Assembly (NCBI GenBank): GCA_964494505.1
Contig: CAZBRO010000031.1
Location: 1 to 57,716, forward strand
Direction: 5' to 3'
Length of the DNA: 57,716 nt
Origin: CAIYRG01 sp964494505
GTDB taxonomy: Bacteria > Pseudomonadota > Alphaproteobacteria > Micropepsales > Micropepsaceae
The position numbers were made by a program, and so were the translations under genes. The notes beneath the pieces were generated by a model, which worked only from the letters and a program-made list of their open reading frames with translations, was not told where the DNA came from and did no database searches. Within the stretch, counting starts at the first letter, position 1, and the number at the start of each line of letters is the position of its first letter. Shown in pieces: positions 1 to 7,723 of this stretch.

Positions 1-847
1 GCGTCGCCGTCAGCAGCGGATGCAGAACCTTGATCGGCGCCTTGAACATTTCGACAAATTCGAGGAGCCCCTGGTTGGCGCGGCAGAGACCGCCCGAGAA
101 CGCGTAGGCGTCCGGATCGTTCTGGCTGAAATGCTCAAGCTTCCGGATGTCGACTTTGCCGACGAGTGAGGAAATATCCTGATTGTTCTCATCGCCTGGC
201 TCGGTCTTTGCGATGCCGATCTGGCGCAGTTTGGAGGGATAGAGCCGCGCCACCTCGAATTTCGAGATATCGCCGCCGAAATCGTCCAGCCGCTTCACTG
301 CCCATGGGCTCATCACACCCGTCAGGCGATGACGCTCAATGCCGTATTTGTCCTCCAAGAGGGCCGCGAGTTCGGACGAACGGAACAAACCAAGGGGGCT
401 CTCGAATACCGGGCTTATCTGACTGCCCGCCTTGAGCACGTAGATCGGCCGCTTCTCCATCAGGTCCTTCAGGCGTTCGGCGAGCGAGGATTTGCCGCCG
501 CCTACAGGACCGAGCAGATAAAGAATCTGGCGTTTCTCTTCCAAGCCCTGAGCGGCATGCTTGAAGTACCCGACGATACGCTCGATCGTATCTTCCATCC
601 CGAAGAAGCCGCTGAATGCCTTGTAGCGCTTGATCGTCCGGTTGAAGAAAATACGCCCCAGCCGCGGGTCCTGCGCAGTGTCCATCAACTCCTGCTCGCC
701 GATTGCGGAAATCATCCGCTCCGCCGGGGAGGCATAAAGCATTTTGTCGTCGCGCGCGGCCAGCAGCCAGTCGCGCAGGCTCATCGTCTCCAGCTGTTCC
801 CGCGAATAGTCTCGGTTGAACAAATCAAATACATCGAGGTTACTCAT
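1..847 (-). CDS. prkA: PrkA family serine protein kinase (N-terminal 282 residues; runs off the window)
   Basis: The protein starts MSNLDVFDLF at an ATG preceded by a GGGAGA ribosome site, and the frame stays open to the left edge, so the C-terminal half is missing. A P-loop GPVGGGKS lies at about residues 112-119, inside the AAA-like domain of the PrkA/YeaG family. These are cytoplasmic serine kinases linked to general stress and stationary phase, usually followed by yeaH- and ycgB-type genes, which would lie outside the window. An EcfG-type promoter about 400 bases upstream fits stress control. The family call is secure; the substrate cannot be told from sequence. Confidence 0.93.
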   Translation of the reverse strand, partial: MSNLDVFDLFNRDYSREQLETMSLRDWLLAARDDKMLYASPAERMISAIGEQELMDTAQDPRLGRIFFNRTIKRYKAFSGFFGMEDTIERIVGYFKHAAQGLEEKRQILYLLGPVGGGKSSLAERLKDLMEKRPIYVLKAGSQISPVFESPLGLFRSSELAALLEDKYGIERHRLTGVMSPWAVKRLDDFGGDISKFEVARLYPSKLRQIGIAKTEPGDENNQDISSLVGKVDIRKLEHFSQNDPDAYAFSGGLCRANQGLLEFVEMFKAPIKVLHPLLTAT

Positions 848-1338
848 TCTCTCCCGCTCCTTCCGGTCGGGCTGCAGAAAGCAGAACCGAACAACGTGTC
901 GAATGCATGGCAGAGTTCGCGCTTTCCAGAGCGATCCAATTCTGCCGACGCAGGCGTGAACGCTTGATTAACCAAATGCTTCGCAAAGGCTGAGCGCAAC
1001 CGGCTCCGCGGATCGAGTCCGCAAGACGCACAGCTTGCGACAAGGGCCACATACGCCAAAGGAGCCCCGCGAACTGCGGCCATTGTGCCGTTCGGCAAAT
1101 CGTCGGCCGCTGATTTGACAAGTCATTGTACCGCGGGAAACGGCGCTGAAGAAGAGACGCCGTGCTTTGTCCGATTGGGCAAATGCGGCCTGGGGTCCGC
1201 ATATCGTTCTGATTCACAGGAAAATCGCTTCAAGGAGCGAACTTGCGTCAATAACGCGCAGACGCGGGGGCCGTTCCGCTCAAGGCATGCCAGCGGATTT
1301 TTCTTGAACCGGCCTGCGCATACGGTCAAGCTCGTTTC
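848..1338. other. Intergenic region between divergent prkA and the GNAT gene
   Basis: About 490 bases without a convincing gene. It carries the EcfG-type promoter at 1253-1277 facing prkA, which implies a leader of roughly 400 nt. A minus-strand frame ends at 844 in an ATGA overlap with prkA (84 codons from a TTG at 1098, 79 from an ATG at 1083), but its composition is not protein-like, so I do not call it. I see no further clear structure. Confidence 0.6.
1253..1277 (-). promoter_or_regulatory. EcfG-type (general stress sigma) promoter facing prkA
   Basis: Read on the minus strand, GGAAC (1277-1273) is followed after exactly 16 bases by CGTT (1256-1253). This is the full alphaproteobacterial EcfG consensus. 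It faces prkA, whose ATG is at 847. The long leader it implies is the main reservation. Confidence 0.6.
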
Positions 1339-1881
1339 ATGAGCATGAAGCTGACCATCCGGAAAGCGCGTCCCACGGACGCCGAGGCGGTGGCCCGGGT
1401 TTACGTTGATTCCTGGCGCGATACATATCCACTGGTACTCCCCGCGCGCCTGCTCTCCAGCATGACTGTGGACGGACAGAGCGCCCGTTGGCGCAACGCG
1501 ATCGCGATTGCGGCACGCGAGGCAGTGTATGTCGCCGAGGACGAGCGGGGAAAGATTGTCGGCATGACCAGCATGGGCCGTGCGCGCGATTCGGGTCTGG
1601 GCTATGACGCTGAAATTTACACGCTATACGTCGATCCGGCGCTGACGGGACTGGGCATAGGCCGCGTGCTGCTGGCAGGCGCGTTCGCAGCCCTTTCGGA
1701 GCGCGGCCACTCGCGCTGCGTGATTTGGGCCCATGCCGGGAATCCGGCCCGCTATTTCTACGAGGCCATGGGGGGCAGGCTGATTGCCGAACGCATGACC
1801 TCCATGATGGGCGTGCCGGTGCCGGAGGTTGCCTTCGGTTGGACGAAGCTGGCGCTCGCCGAAGCAGACCGAGACAACTAA
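1339..1881 (+). CDS. GNAT family N-acetyltransferase
   Basis: A 180-residue protein of the usual GNAT size. It begins with the typical beta-strand/helix (LTIRKARPTDAEAVARVY). The acetyl-CoA binding motif A is visible as VDPALTGLGIGRVLL at about residues 95-109, followed by a helix and an FYEAMGG turn near residue 140, which is typical of motif B. It should transfer an acetyl group from acetyl-CoA to an unknown amine substrate in the cytoplasm. The start could be either of two ATGs (1339 or 1345); neither has a strong ribosome site. It is convergent with the SDR gene and overlaps it by four bases. Confidence 0.88.
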   Translation: MSMKLTIRKARPTDAEAVARVYVDSWRDTYPLVLPARLLSSMTVDGQSARWRNAIAIAAREAVYVAEDERGKIVGMTSMGRARDSGLGYDAEIYTLYVDPALTGLGIGRVLLAGAFAALSERGHSRCVIWAHAGNPARYFYEAMGGRLIAERMTSMMGVPVPEVAFGWTKLALAEADRDN

Positions 1882-2693
1882 CGTCGCGTCGCATTTCTTG
1901 CCGCCATATTTTCGATGCGATGGGCCAATCGCATTGGCAGAAGGCGCGCGAGGCCGCTGATCAATTTGTACTGCGTACCGGGTATGCAGATCGTATCGTT
2001 TCGCATAACCGCGCGATAGCCTTCGTCCGCCACGCGCTCAGCGGAGAGCCACATGAATCTGGGAATGCGGCTCATCCCGGCGCGGGTACTGTTGACGTCG
2101 TGGAACTCGGAGTAGGTGAGGCCGGGGCAGAGAGCACTGACATACACCCCAGTTCCCAGTTGCTCGCTGTGGAGTGACTCGGAGAATTTGATCAGCATCG
2201 CCTTGGCCCCACCATAGAGCGTGTGGCCAGCAGAACCGGGCACCAATCCCGCCACCGACGCGATATTCAGGATGCGCCCATAGCCCCGCTCCGTCATCCC
2301 GGGCAGGAGCCGGTGCGTCAGTTCCAAGGGCGAGGTGACGAGGACCTGGATAAAATCCCGGTGCGTGTCCCAATCGGACTCGCGATAAAGGCGTTCGATG
2401 CCGTAACCGGCGTTGTTCACGAGTACGTCGATACGGATGCCCTTCTGGTCCAAGGCCCCAACAATGTCACCGCACGCGGTGACTCGGGCAAGATCGGCCC
2501 CGATGACGTGGGCTTGGATGGTGTGCTCATCCTGTAACTCCTTTGCCAGTACGTTCAGCCGGTCCGTCCGGCGCGCCGTCAGCACCAGGTCAAATCCGTG
2601 AGCCGCGAAGACGCGAGCGAGCGCCATCCCGATTCCGGCGGACGCGCCGGTGACAAGTGCGGTGCGCCCAGTGCCCTCACGTTGGCTCGTCAT
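1878..2693 (-). CDS. SDR family NAD(P)-dependent oxidoreductase
   Basis: A classical short-chain dehydrogenase of 271 residues. The cofactor motif TGASAGIG is at residues 15-22, the NNAG motif is present, and the catalytic pair is seen as IASVAG and YGGAK (YxxxK). The start at 2693 has an AAGGACG ribosome site and overlaps the stop of the upstream phosphatase gene in an ATGA, so the two are probably translationally coupled. A longer open frame exists upstream but lies over the phosphatase gene and lacks a ribosome site. The substrate is unknown. Confidence 0.92.
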   Translation of the reverse strand: MTSQREGTGRTALVTGASAGIGMALARVFAAHGFDLVLTARRTDRLNVLAKELQDEHTIQAHVIGADLARVTACGDIVGALDQKGIRIDVLVNNAGYGIERLYRESDWDTHRDFIQVLVTSPLELTHRLLPGMTERGYGRILNIASVAGLVPGSAGHTLYGGAKAMLIKFSESLHSEQLGTGVYVSALCPGLTYSEFHDVNSTRAGMSRIPRFMWLSAERVADEGYRAVMRNDTICIPGTQYKLISGLARLLPMRLAHRIENMAARNATRR

Positions 2694-3232
2694 TCGTCCT
2701 TGCCAGCCCCTTTGAGATCCCTCGGACGCACGAAATCCGAGAGGCTGCCGGAGCCAGGTGCAACCGCGCTCCACTCCGCGACATCGAAGTCGATCACCGC
2801 AAGTGCGGCGGTCGGAAATTTCTCCGCCAGTTCATCCTCGCGCCGCTTGGCGGTCGCATCGGGCTGCGGCCGGATCAAGGCCGCCGCCAATTGCTCAAGT
2901 CCGGGGTTGTGGCCGACCAGCAGAAGCGCCGTGCCATTTTGAGGCGCATCGCGGATTGCCGTCAGCAGCCGGGGCGGTTCGGCGAGGTAAAGGCCATGGT
3001 CGTATTCGACTCGCGGCGCGCGGGAGAATTGCGGGAGCAGAAACGCCAGCGTCTCTCTGGCGCGGACCGCCGTCGAGCAAAGCGCGAGATCAGGTTCATA
3101 GCCCCGGGCGCGCATATAAGCGCCCATCCGGCTTGCGGCCTTCCTGCCGCGCGGCGCCAGAGGGCGCTCGTGGTCGCCAAGCTTCCCCGACCAATCCGAT
3201 TTGGCGTGACGCAGCAACAGCAGCCGCAGCAT
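2690..3232 (-). CDS. SixA-like histidine phosphatase
   Basis: A 180-residue protein starting MLRLLLLRHAKS. The RHA motif near residues 8-10 carries the phosphorylated histidine of the histidine phosphatase superfamily. The second conserved histidine is in LLVGHNPGLEQL. The single-domain size and the LRHAKSDW start fit the SixA branch, which dephosphorylates phosphohistidine, but that role is family inference. The ribosome site is AGGGGG about six bases before the ATG. It is the first gene of a two-gene unit with the SDR. Confidence 0.88.
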   Translation of the reverse strand: MLRLLLLRHAKSDWSGKLGDHERPLAPRGRKAASRMGAYMRARGYEPDLALCSTAVRARETLAFLLPQFSRAPRVEYDHGLYLAEPPRLLTAIRDAPQNGTALLLVGHNPGLEQLAAALIRPQPDATAKRREDELAEKFPTAALAVIDFDVAEWSAVAPGSGSLSDFVRPRDLKGAGKDE

Positions 3233-3335
3233 GTGCGCCCCCTAAAGACGTGACAGTAGGAAGCGCGCACCGTTCACGCAAGGAAAGGCCCGGCCCTCTG
3301 CAAGGCCGGGCCATCACAGGCTCATTCCGATCCTG

Positions 3336-3524
3336 TTATCCGTGCTGTTTGTCAGCGTCGCGCACGGCGTCCTTCATTCCGCCCACCGCGTTGCGGATTT
3401 TGCCTTCCATCTTGTCCATTTTGCCTTCCGCCTTGAGCTTCTCGTCGCCCGTCATTTTACCGGCGGTTTCCTCAATGGCGCCCTTGCCCTGCTGGGCCAT
3501 TCCCTTCACGCGATCCTTATCCAT
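3336..3524 (-). CDS. CsbD family stress-response protein
   Basis: A 62-residue, highly charged protein starting MDKDRVKGMAQQGKGAIEE. The repeated lysine/glycine/glutamate pattern (KGAIEETAGKMTGD, KMDKMEGKIRNAVGG) is diagnostic of the CsbD family, small general-stress proteins of unknown mechanism. I chose the ATG at 3524 over a longer open frame because it gives the family start, has AGAAGGAC just upstream, and lies about 30 bases below a perfect EcfG-type promoter. Confidence 0.93.
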   Translation of the reverse strand: MDKDRVKGMAQQGKGAIEETAGKMTGDEKLKAEGKMDKMEGKIRNAVGGMKDAVRDADKQHG

Positions 3525-3559
3525 GACTTGTCCTTCTGGTTTACGGCCTCGGGTGAGAG

Positions 3560-3585
3560 AACGGCTTAGCTTCAAGGGTGGTTCC
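3560..3585 (-). promoter_or_regulatory. EcfG-type promoter of csbD
   Basis: On the minus strand GGAAC (3585-3581) is separated by 17 bases from CGTT (3563-3560). Spacing and both boxes match the alphaproteobacterial EcfG consensus exactly. The start codon of csbD is 36 bases below the CGTT box, a normal leader length, so this is the stronger of the two stress promoters here. Confidence 0.75.
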
Positions 3586-3593
3586 CTCCTTGC

Positions 3594-3621
3594 TTGACGC
3601 GCGGGCGGGCGAACCCTATCG
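3594..3621 (+). promoter_or_regulatory. Candidate housekeeping promoter of metZ
   Basis: TTGACG (3594-3599) and CTATCG (3616-3621) are 16 bases apart, about 30 bases before the metZ ATG. It sits back to back with the csbD stress promoter. The -10 box is a weak match, so this is only a candidate. Confidence 0.4.
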
Positions 3622-3651
3622 CTTTCCGCCTCACGCGCACGCGGATGTGAC

Positions 3652-4842
3652 ATGGCGACGAACAAGGATTGGACACACTGGAGGAGGCAAACGCTCGCGG
3701 TCCGCGGCGGCCAAAGGCGCAGCCCCTTCCAGGAGACGAGCGAAGCCCTGTATCTCACTTCGGGCTATGCTTATGAAGGACCGGAAGAAGCCGAAGACCG
3801 CTTCAAAGGCGAGCCGGGCTACACCTATACGCGCTACGGCAATCCCACCATATCGGTGTTCGAGGAGCGCATGGCGCTGCTCGAAGGGGCTCCCGTCGGA
3901 CGCGCGACTGCCTCGGGCATGGCCGCGGTCACCTCGACGCTTATGTGCTGTCTCAGCGCCGGGGATCATGTGGTGGCCGCGCGCGCATTGTTCGGCGCCA
4001 TCCGCTACGTCATCGAGGATGTACTGGCCCGCTTCGGCGTGACCAGCACGATTGTCGATGGCACCGATCTTGACGCCTGGCGCGCGGCGATGCGGCCCGA
4101 AACGAAGATCGCGTTCTTCGAGACGCCCTCGAACCCGACGCTGGAGATCGTGGACATCGCCGCGGTTGCGGACATCGCGCACAAGGCCGGCGTCCGCGTC
4201 GTCGTCGACAACGCCTTCGCCTCGCCCTCCCTGCAGCGGCCGATGGAATTCGGCGCCGACATCGTGGTGCATTCCTCCACAAAATATATCGACGGCCAGG
4301 GCCGCGCGATGGGCGGCATCATTCTGTGCAAGGAGGATTTCCTCAAGGACCACCTCCAGATCTTCCTGCGCAACACCGGGCCGTCGATGAGCCCCTTCAA
4401 TGCCTGGGTGCATTTGAAGAGCCTGGAGACGCTGGCCTTGCGGATGCGCGAGCATTGCAGCAATGCGGCACAGGTCGCGGAATTCCTGGCAGGCGAGAAA
4501 AACGTAAGGCGCGTGCTCTACCCCTTCAGCAAGAACCATCCCCAGGTGGCGCTCGCGAGGAAACAGATGTCCGGCGGCGGCGGGGTGATCACCTTCGAAG
4601 TGGCGGGCGGCAAGAAGGAAGCCTTCAAGGTCGCCAAGGCCCTGAAGCTCGTCGATATCTCGAACAATCTCGGCGATGCGAAGAGCCTCCTCACCCATCC
4701 CGCGACCACCACGCATCAGCGGCTCTCGCCGGAAGCCCGGCTCGCGGCCGGAGTGACCGACGGCATGTTGCGCATCGCGGTCGGGCTCGAAGACCCGGCC
4801 GACATTTGCGACGACCTCTCGCAGGCGCTGGCGAACATCTAA
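3652..4842 (+). CDS. metZ: O-succinylhomoserine sulfhydrylase
   Basis: A 396-residue PLP enzyme of the Cys/Met metabolism family. It would make homocysteine from O-succinylhomoserine and sulfide in methionine synthesis. The cofactor lysine is K211 in HSSTKYIDGQG; the YTRYGNPT segment and the C-terminal LLTHPATTTHQRL are family hallmarks. The start MATNKDWTHW agrees with MetZ-type proteins. Cystathionine gamma-synthase and cystathionine lyase are the alternatives, but the overall sequence best fits MetZ. No SAM-II riboswitch fits in the 66 bases between it and the csbD promoter. Confidence 0.9.
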   Translation: MATNKDWTHWRRQTLAVRGGQRRSPFQETSEALYLTSGYAYEGPEEAEDRFKGEPGYTYTRYGNPTISVFEERMALLEGAPVGRATASGMAAVTSTLMCCLSAGDHVVAARALFGAIRYVIEDVLARFGVTSTIVDGTDLDAWRAAMRPETKIAFFETPSNPTLEIVDIAAVADIAHKAGVRVVVDNAFASPSLQRPMEFGADIVVHSSTKYIDGQGRAMGGIILCKEDFLKDHLQIFLRNTGPSMSPFNAWVHLKSLETLALRMREHCSNAAQVAEFLAGEKNVRRVLYPFSKNHPQVALARKQMSGGGGVITFEVAGGKKEAFKVAKALKLVDISNNLGDAKSLLTHPATTTHQRLSPEARLAAGVTDGMLRIAVGLEDPADICDDLSQALANI

Positions 4843-4852
4843 GGAGGCAATG

Positions 4853-5299
4853 ATGGAACATCACGCCACCGTTCTCTGGCGGCGCCAGAGCGACACCTTT
4901 ACCTACGACACCTATAATCGCGCGCATGACTGGCGCTTTCAGGCGGTGACGGTACAGGCTTCCGCGGCGCCGGATTTCGGTGGCGACCCCGCGCGCGTGA
5001 ATCCGGAGGAAGCCTTTGTCGCTTCGCTCTCGTCCTGTCACTTGCTCACATTCCTGGCGATTGCCGCCAAGCGAAAGCTGACGCTCGATTCGTACGAAGA
5101 CGACGCCGTAGGCTTCATGGAAAAGAATGAATCCGGCCATCTGGCGGTCACCCGCGTGATTCTGCGACCCCGCATCCAATGGTCGGACGGTGTGACGGTA
5201 TCGGACGCCGATCTCGAGAAGCTGCATCATCAGGCCCATGACGGCTGCTTCATTGCCAATTCGGTGAAGACGGCCGTCAGCGTGGAGCCGCGTGCGTGA
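4853..5299 (+). CDS. OsmC family peroxiredoxin-like protein
   Basis: A 148-residue protein with the two redox cysteines of the OsmC/Ohr superfamily, C62 in SLSSCHLLTF and C132 in HDGCFIANSVKT. Members reduce organic hydroperoxides using the cysteine pair, although this is a general OsmC-like rather than a clear Ohr protein. Two ATGs sit side by side (4850 and 4853). The second is five bases after a perfect AAGGAGG, so I prefer it. It follows metZ by ten bases and overlaps apaG by GTGA, forming one operon. Confidence 0.9.
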   Translation: MEHHATVLWRRQSDTFTYDTYNRAHDWRFQAVTVQASAAPDFGGDPARVNPEEAFVASLSSCHLLTFLAIAAKRKLTLDSYEDDAVGFMEKNESGHLAVTRVILRPRIQWSDGVTVSDADLEKLHHQAHDGCFIANSVKTAVSVEPRA

Positions 5300-5700
5300 G
5301 CCGGCACCGCTACGAAGAGATTACGCGCGACATCAAAATCGCGGTCGAGCCGGATTTCCTGGACGATCAATCCGATCCCGAAGAGAGCCGTTATCTCTGG
5401 TCCTATCACGTGACCATCGAGAACAAGAGCGAGCTCAGCGTGCAGCTTCTGTCCCGGTACTGGCGCATCACCGATGCGCGCGGCCGCGTGCGCGAAATCC
5501 GGGGTGACGGCGTCATCGGCGAACAGCCGGTGATCGCGCCGGGCCGCTCCTTCGAATACACCAGCGGAGCGCCGCTCGAGACCGCGTCGGGCTTCATGAC
5601 CGGCACGTACCGGATGCTCGCGTCCTCCGGCGAGAGCTTCGAGGTCGGCATTCCGATGTTCGCACTCGAAAGCCCGTATGAAGTCCGAGGGATGCACTGA
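5296..5700 (+). CDS. apaG: ApaG domain protein (Co2+/Mg2+ efflux-associated)
   Basis: A 134-residue ApaG-fold protein. The hallmark glycine motif is seen as GDGVIGEQPVI, together with YLWSYHVTIENKSE and TGTYRMLASSGESFEV. ApaG proteins are small immunoglobulin-like folds linked to divalent cation resistance; their biochemistry is poorly known. The start is a GTG that overlaps the stop of the OsmC gene (GTGA), so translation is probably coupled. It is the last gene of the metZ-osmC-apaG run. Confidence 0.93.
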   Translation: MSRHRYEEITRDIKIAVEPDFLDDQSDPEESRYLWSYHVTIENKSELSVQLLSRYWRITDARGRVREIRGDGVIGEQPVIAPGRSFEYTSGAPLETASGFMTGTYRMLASSGESFEVGIPMFALESPYEVRGMH

Positions 5701-5702
5701 CA

Positions 5703-6737
5703 TCACATCGCGCGATTGCGGATCCATTGCGAAAGCAGCCATTTCTCGCCCGTTTTCGGCGGCAGGCCCGCATGCAGCGTGCGGCGGTCCAGCGTGCTGT
5801 CCGGCAGCACGTTCCAGAAGAACAGCGCATCCCCTTTCCCGCCCTTGTAGCGGACGCCGGCAATCGGAAAGTCGGTCTCGCCGCCTTCGAAGCCGTCATT
5901 GAGATAGAGCAGGAAGGTGAGCACGCGCTGCCCGCCTTCGGCGACCTCTTTTGCGTAGCCCGGCTGCGTATCGTCCAGGAAATCGTGGTGCACGGCGAAC
6001 TCCTGGCTCGGGAGATAATGCAGCATCGTCGGCACTTCGAAGAATTTGACGGGCAGTCCGACCAGATTGGCGATGCGCGCGCGGAGAAAGGCCAGCACGA
6101 GATCGGAGCGCGGCAGGACGAGATGGCAATCGCTGTTGGTGCGGCCGCTCTCGTGACGCTGAATGCCGGTTGCCGGGTCGTAGGTGGTTGCCGATTTCAG
6201 CCACGGCCGCGCGAGCTCGATCAGCCAATCGCACATCGCCGGCCGCGCAAAGGCTTCAGCAGCGAAAATCCGTGGGCCCGCCGGTATCGCGCGGGGCCGC
6301 GGCGGTGCGAGCAGGGCCGCGACATCCACCCTTTCGCGCAAAGCCTTCCAATCTCCGCATGCCGCGGCCTCCGGCGGCGACGAGCCGGCAAGAAGCACGA
6401 GTTCGCGCTGCGCCGGCAGCCAGCCCTGTTCGGCCGAACGCTGCAACAGCCCAAGCGCCGACTGCCAGTTCTGCTGAAAGCCGACGCCCTCCGCCACGAA
6501 TACCGCGACGATGTGGTTCGATTCGCCGTGCCCCCCGCCGGCTGCAGCCAGAACGGCTTGCATCGCTTCGCGCGCCAGGTCGGGGCGGTGGATCAGGAGA
6601 TGCTTTCCGAGCGCGGCCACCGCGGCGATATCGCCGCTCGAAGCGGCGCGGCGGAGGATTTCGGCGGCTTCGGCAACCCGTCCTTCCGATTCGAGCGCTT
6701 GGGCCCGCTTCAATTGCGCGTCCGTGCCGTGCGTCAT
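5703..6737 (-). CDS. 2OG-Fe(II) dioxygenase, prolyl-4-hydroxylase-like, with N-terminal helical repeats
   Basis: A 344-residue protein. Residues 1-130 are alanine-rich helical hairpins like Sel1/TPR repeats. Residues 150-344 are a P4H-type double-stranded beta-helix: iron ligands H250-x-D252 in FAVHHDFLDD, distal histidine H322 in LHAGLPP and the 2-oxoglutarate-binding lysine K332 in GEKWLLSQW. It should hydroxylate a prolyl or similar residue using O2 and 2-oxoglutarate. The ATG at 6737 overlaps the stop of the glycosyltransferase upstream (ATGA). No signal peptide is seen, so it acts in the cytoplasm. The target is unknown. Confidence 0.88.
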   Translation of the reverse strand: MTHGTDAQLKRAQALESEGRVAEAAEILRRAASSGDIAAVAALGKHLLIHRPDLAREAMQAVLAAAGGGHGESNHIVAVFVAEGVGFQQNWQSALGLLQRSAEQGWLPAQRELVLLAGSSPPEAAACGDWKALRERVDVAALLAPPRPRAIPAGPRIFAAEAFARPAMCDWLIELARPWLKSATTYDPATGIQRHESGRTNSDCHLVLPRSDLVLAFLRARIANLVGLPVKFFEVPTMLHYLPSQEFAVHHDFLDDTQPGYAKEVAEGGQRVLTFLLYLNDGFEGGETDFPIAGVRYKGGKGDALFFWNVLPDSTLDRRTLHAGLPPKTGEKWLLSQWIRNRAM

Positions 6738-7723
6738 GGCCGCCCCTGCGCCAGAATCTGTTGCGGCGCCCGGAAGCGCGTCACGACTCCCAGACGAAGC
6801 AGCGCATCCAATCGCGCCTTGTCCCCTATGGCCACGCGCTGCCGGTAGAACGACCGCGCCACCTCGCGGTCGCCGGTCGCCACGATGTCGCGCGCTTCCA
6901 GATGAAACCGCCCGATGGAGGCGGCAATATCGTATTTCTCCCACCAATGGTCCGCGAAGCGGCCGAGCGTCACATATTTCGTCCAGAACGCCTCGAAGCC
7001 GCAGCACGGGTAATGCAGCACGAATTGTGCGCGGGCCTCGGCCATCCTGTATTCACCCCGCGGATGGGCGAAATGGTGCACGCCGTTCGGCTGCATGCCG
7101 GGCGCCGAAAGCCGGACAGCGGATTTTCCGGTACCGTAATAATGGAAGAAGTCGGGATGAAGCTGCGGCGTCGCCTTCAATGTGGAGAGCAGCGCCGGCG
7201 TGACCGGGTTTGGGTTCAGCTCGCGGGGCACTTTGAAGAGGTCCACCTCGCGGAAGAAATCGCCAATGTCGTCGGCTTCGGGAAAGGCTTCGAAGTTCAG
7301 ATAGAGCATGGTGTCGGCGGGCTGGTCCTCAAGCGAGCGGAAATGTTCGGCGGCCGATTGGGTAGGGGAAAAGAACAGCTCGTCCGAATCGATATGCAGC
7401 AGCCAATCCAACCCGTCCGCGCGCGCGAGCTCCATCGCCAATGCTGCGTTCAGCGCCTGGCGCGTCATGACTTCGCGGTCGATGAACGCCGCGTGCCCGG
7501 CATAGTCCGGGAGCGCCCGCCAGCGGTCGCGCAATCTCGAATCGTGGGGAATGGCGGTAACGAAAGGGTGGGCCGCGATGCGCGGCAGGTCGGGATCGGC
7601 CGGATCGTCGAAGAAAAGGTAGAGCCGCGCAAACCCGATCGCCCGATGATAGGCGATGAAGGAATCGAGCACCCTTCCCGCGTTGCGGAGCGTGGTGACG
7701 ATGGCGGCTTGTCCGTTGCTCAT
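6734..7723 (-). CDS. GT-A glycosyltransferase (Glyco_tranf_2_4/GT92-like)
   Basis: A 329-residue protein starting MSNGQAAIVTTLRNAGRVLD. The metal-binding DxD motif is D112-S-D114 in LLHIDSDELFF, preceded by the usual Rossmann-like strands (LYLFFDD). The later FHYYGTGKSAVR and PNGVHHF segments are typical of family 2_4 glycosyltransferases that resemble GT92. It has no membrane segment or signal peptide. It is the first gene of a two-gene operon and is coupled by ATGA to the prolyl-hydroxylase-like gene. Donor and acceptor are unknown. Confidence 0.82.
   Translation of the reverse strand: MSNGQAAIVTTLRNAGRVLDSFIAYHRAIGFARLYLFFDDPADPDLPRIAAHPFVTAIPHDSRLRDRWRALPDYAGHAAFIDREVMTRQALNAALAMELARADGLDWLLHIDSDELFFSPTQSAAEHFRSLEDQPADTMLYLNFEAFPEADDIGDFFREVDLFKVPRELNPNPVTPALLSTLKATPQLHPDFFHYYGTGKSAVRLSAPGMQPNGVHHFAHPRGEYRMAEARAQFVLHYPCCGFEAFWTKYVTLGRFADHWWEKYDIAASIGRFHLEARDIVATGDREVARSFYRQRVAIGDKARLDALLRLGVVTRFRAPQQILAQGRP

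Noticed and set aside
844..1098. A small minus-strand frame ending in an ATGA overlap with prkA
   Set aside because: The overlap is suggestive, but the product is not like any protein I know, the start is a TTG or a late ATG without a good ribosome site, and the composition looks non-coding.
3586..3651. SAM-II riboswitch before metZ
   Set aside because: These elements often precede metZ/metA in Alphaproteobacteria, but the 66 bases here have no matching pseudoknot arms and hold only a possible promoter.
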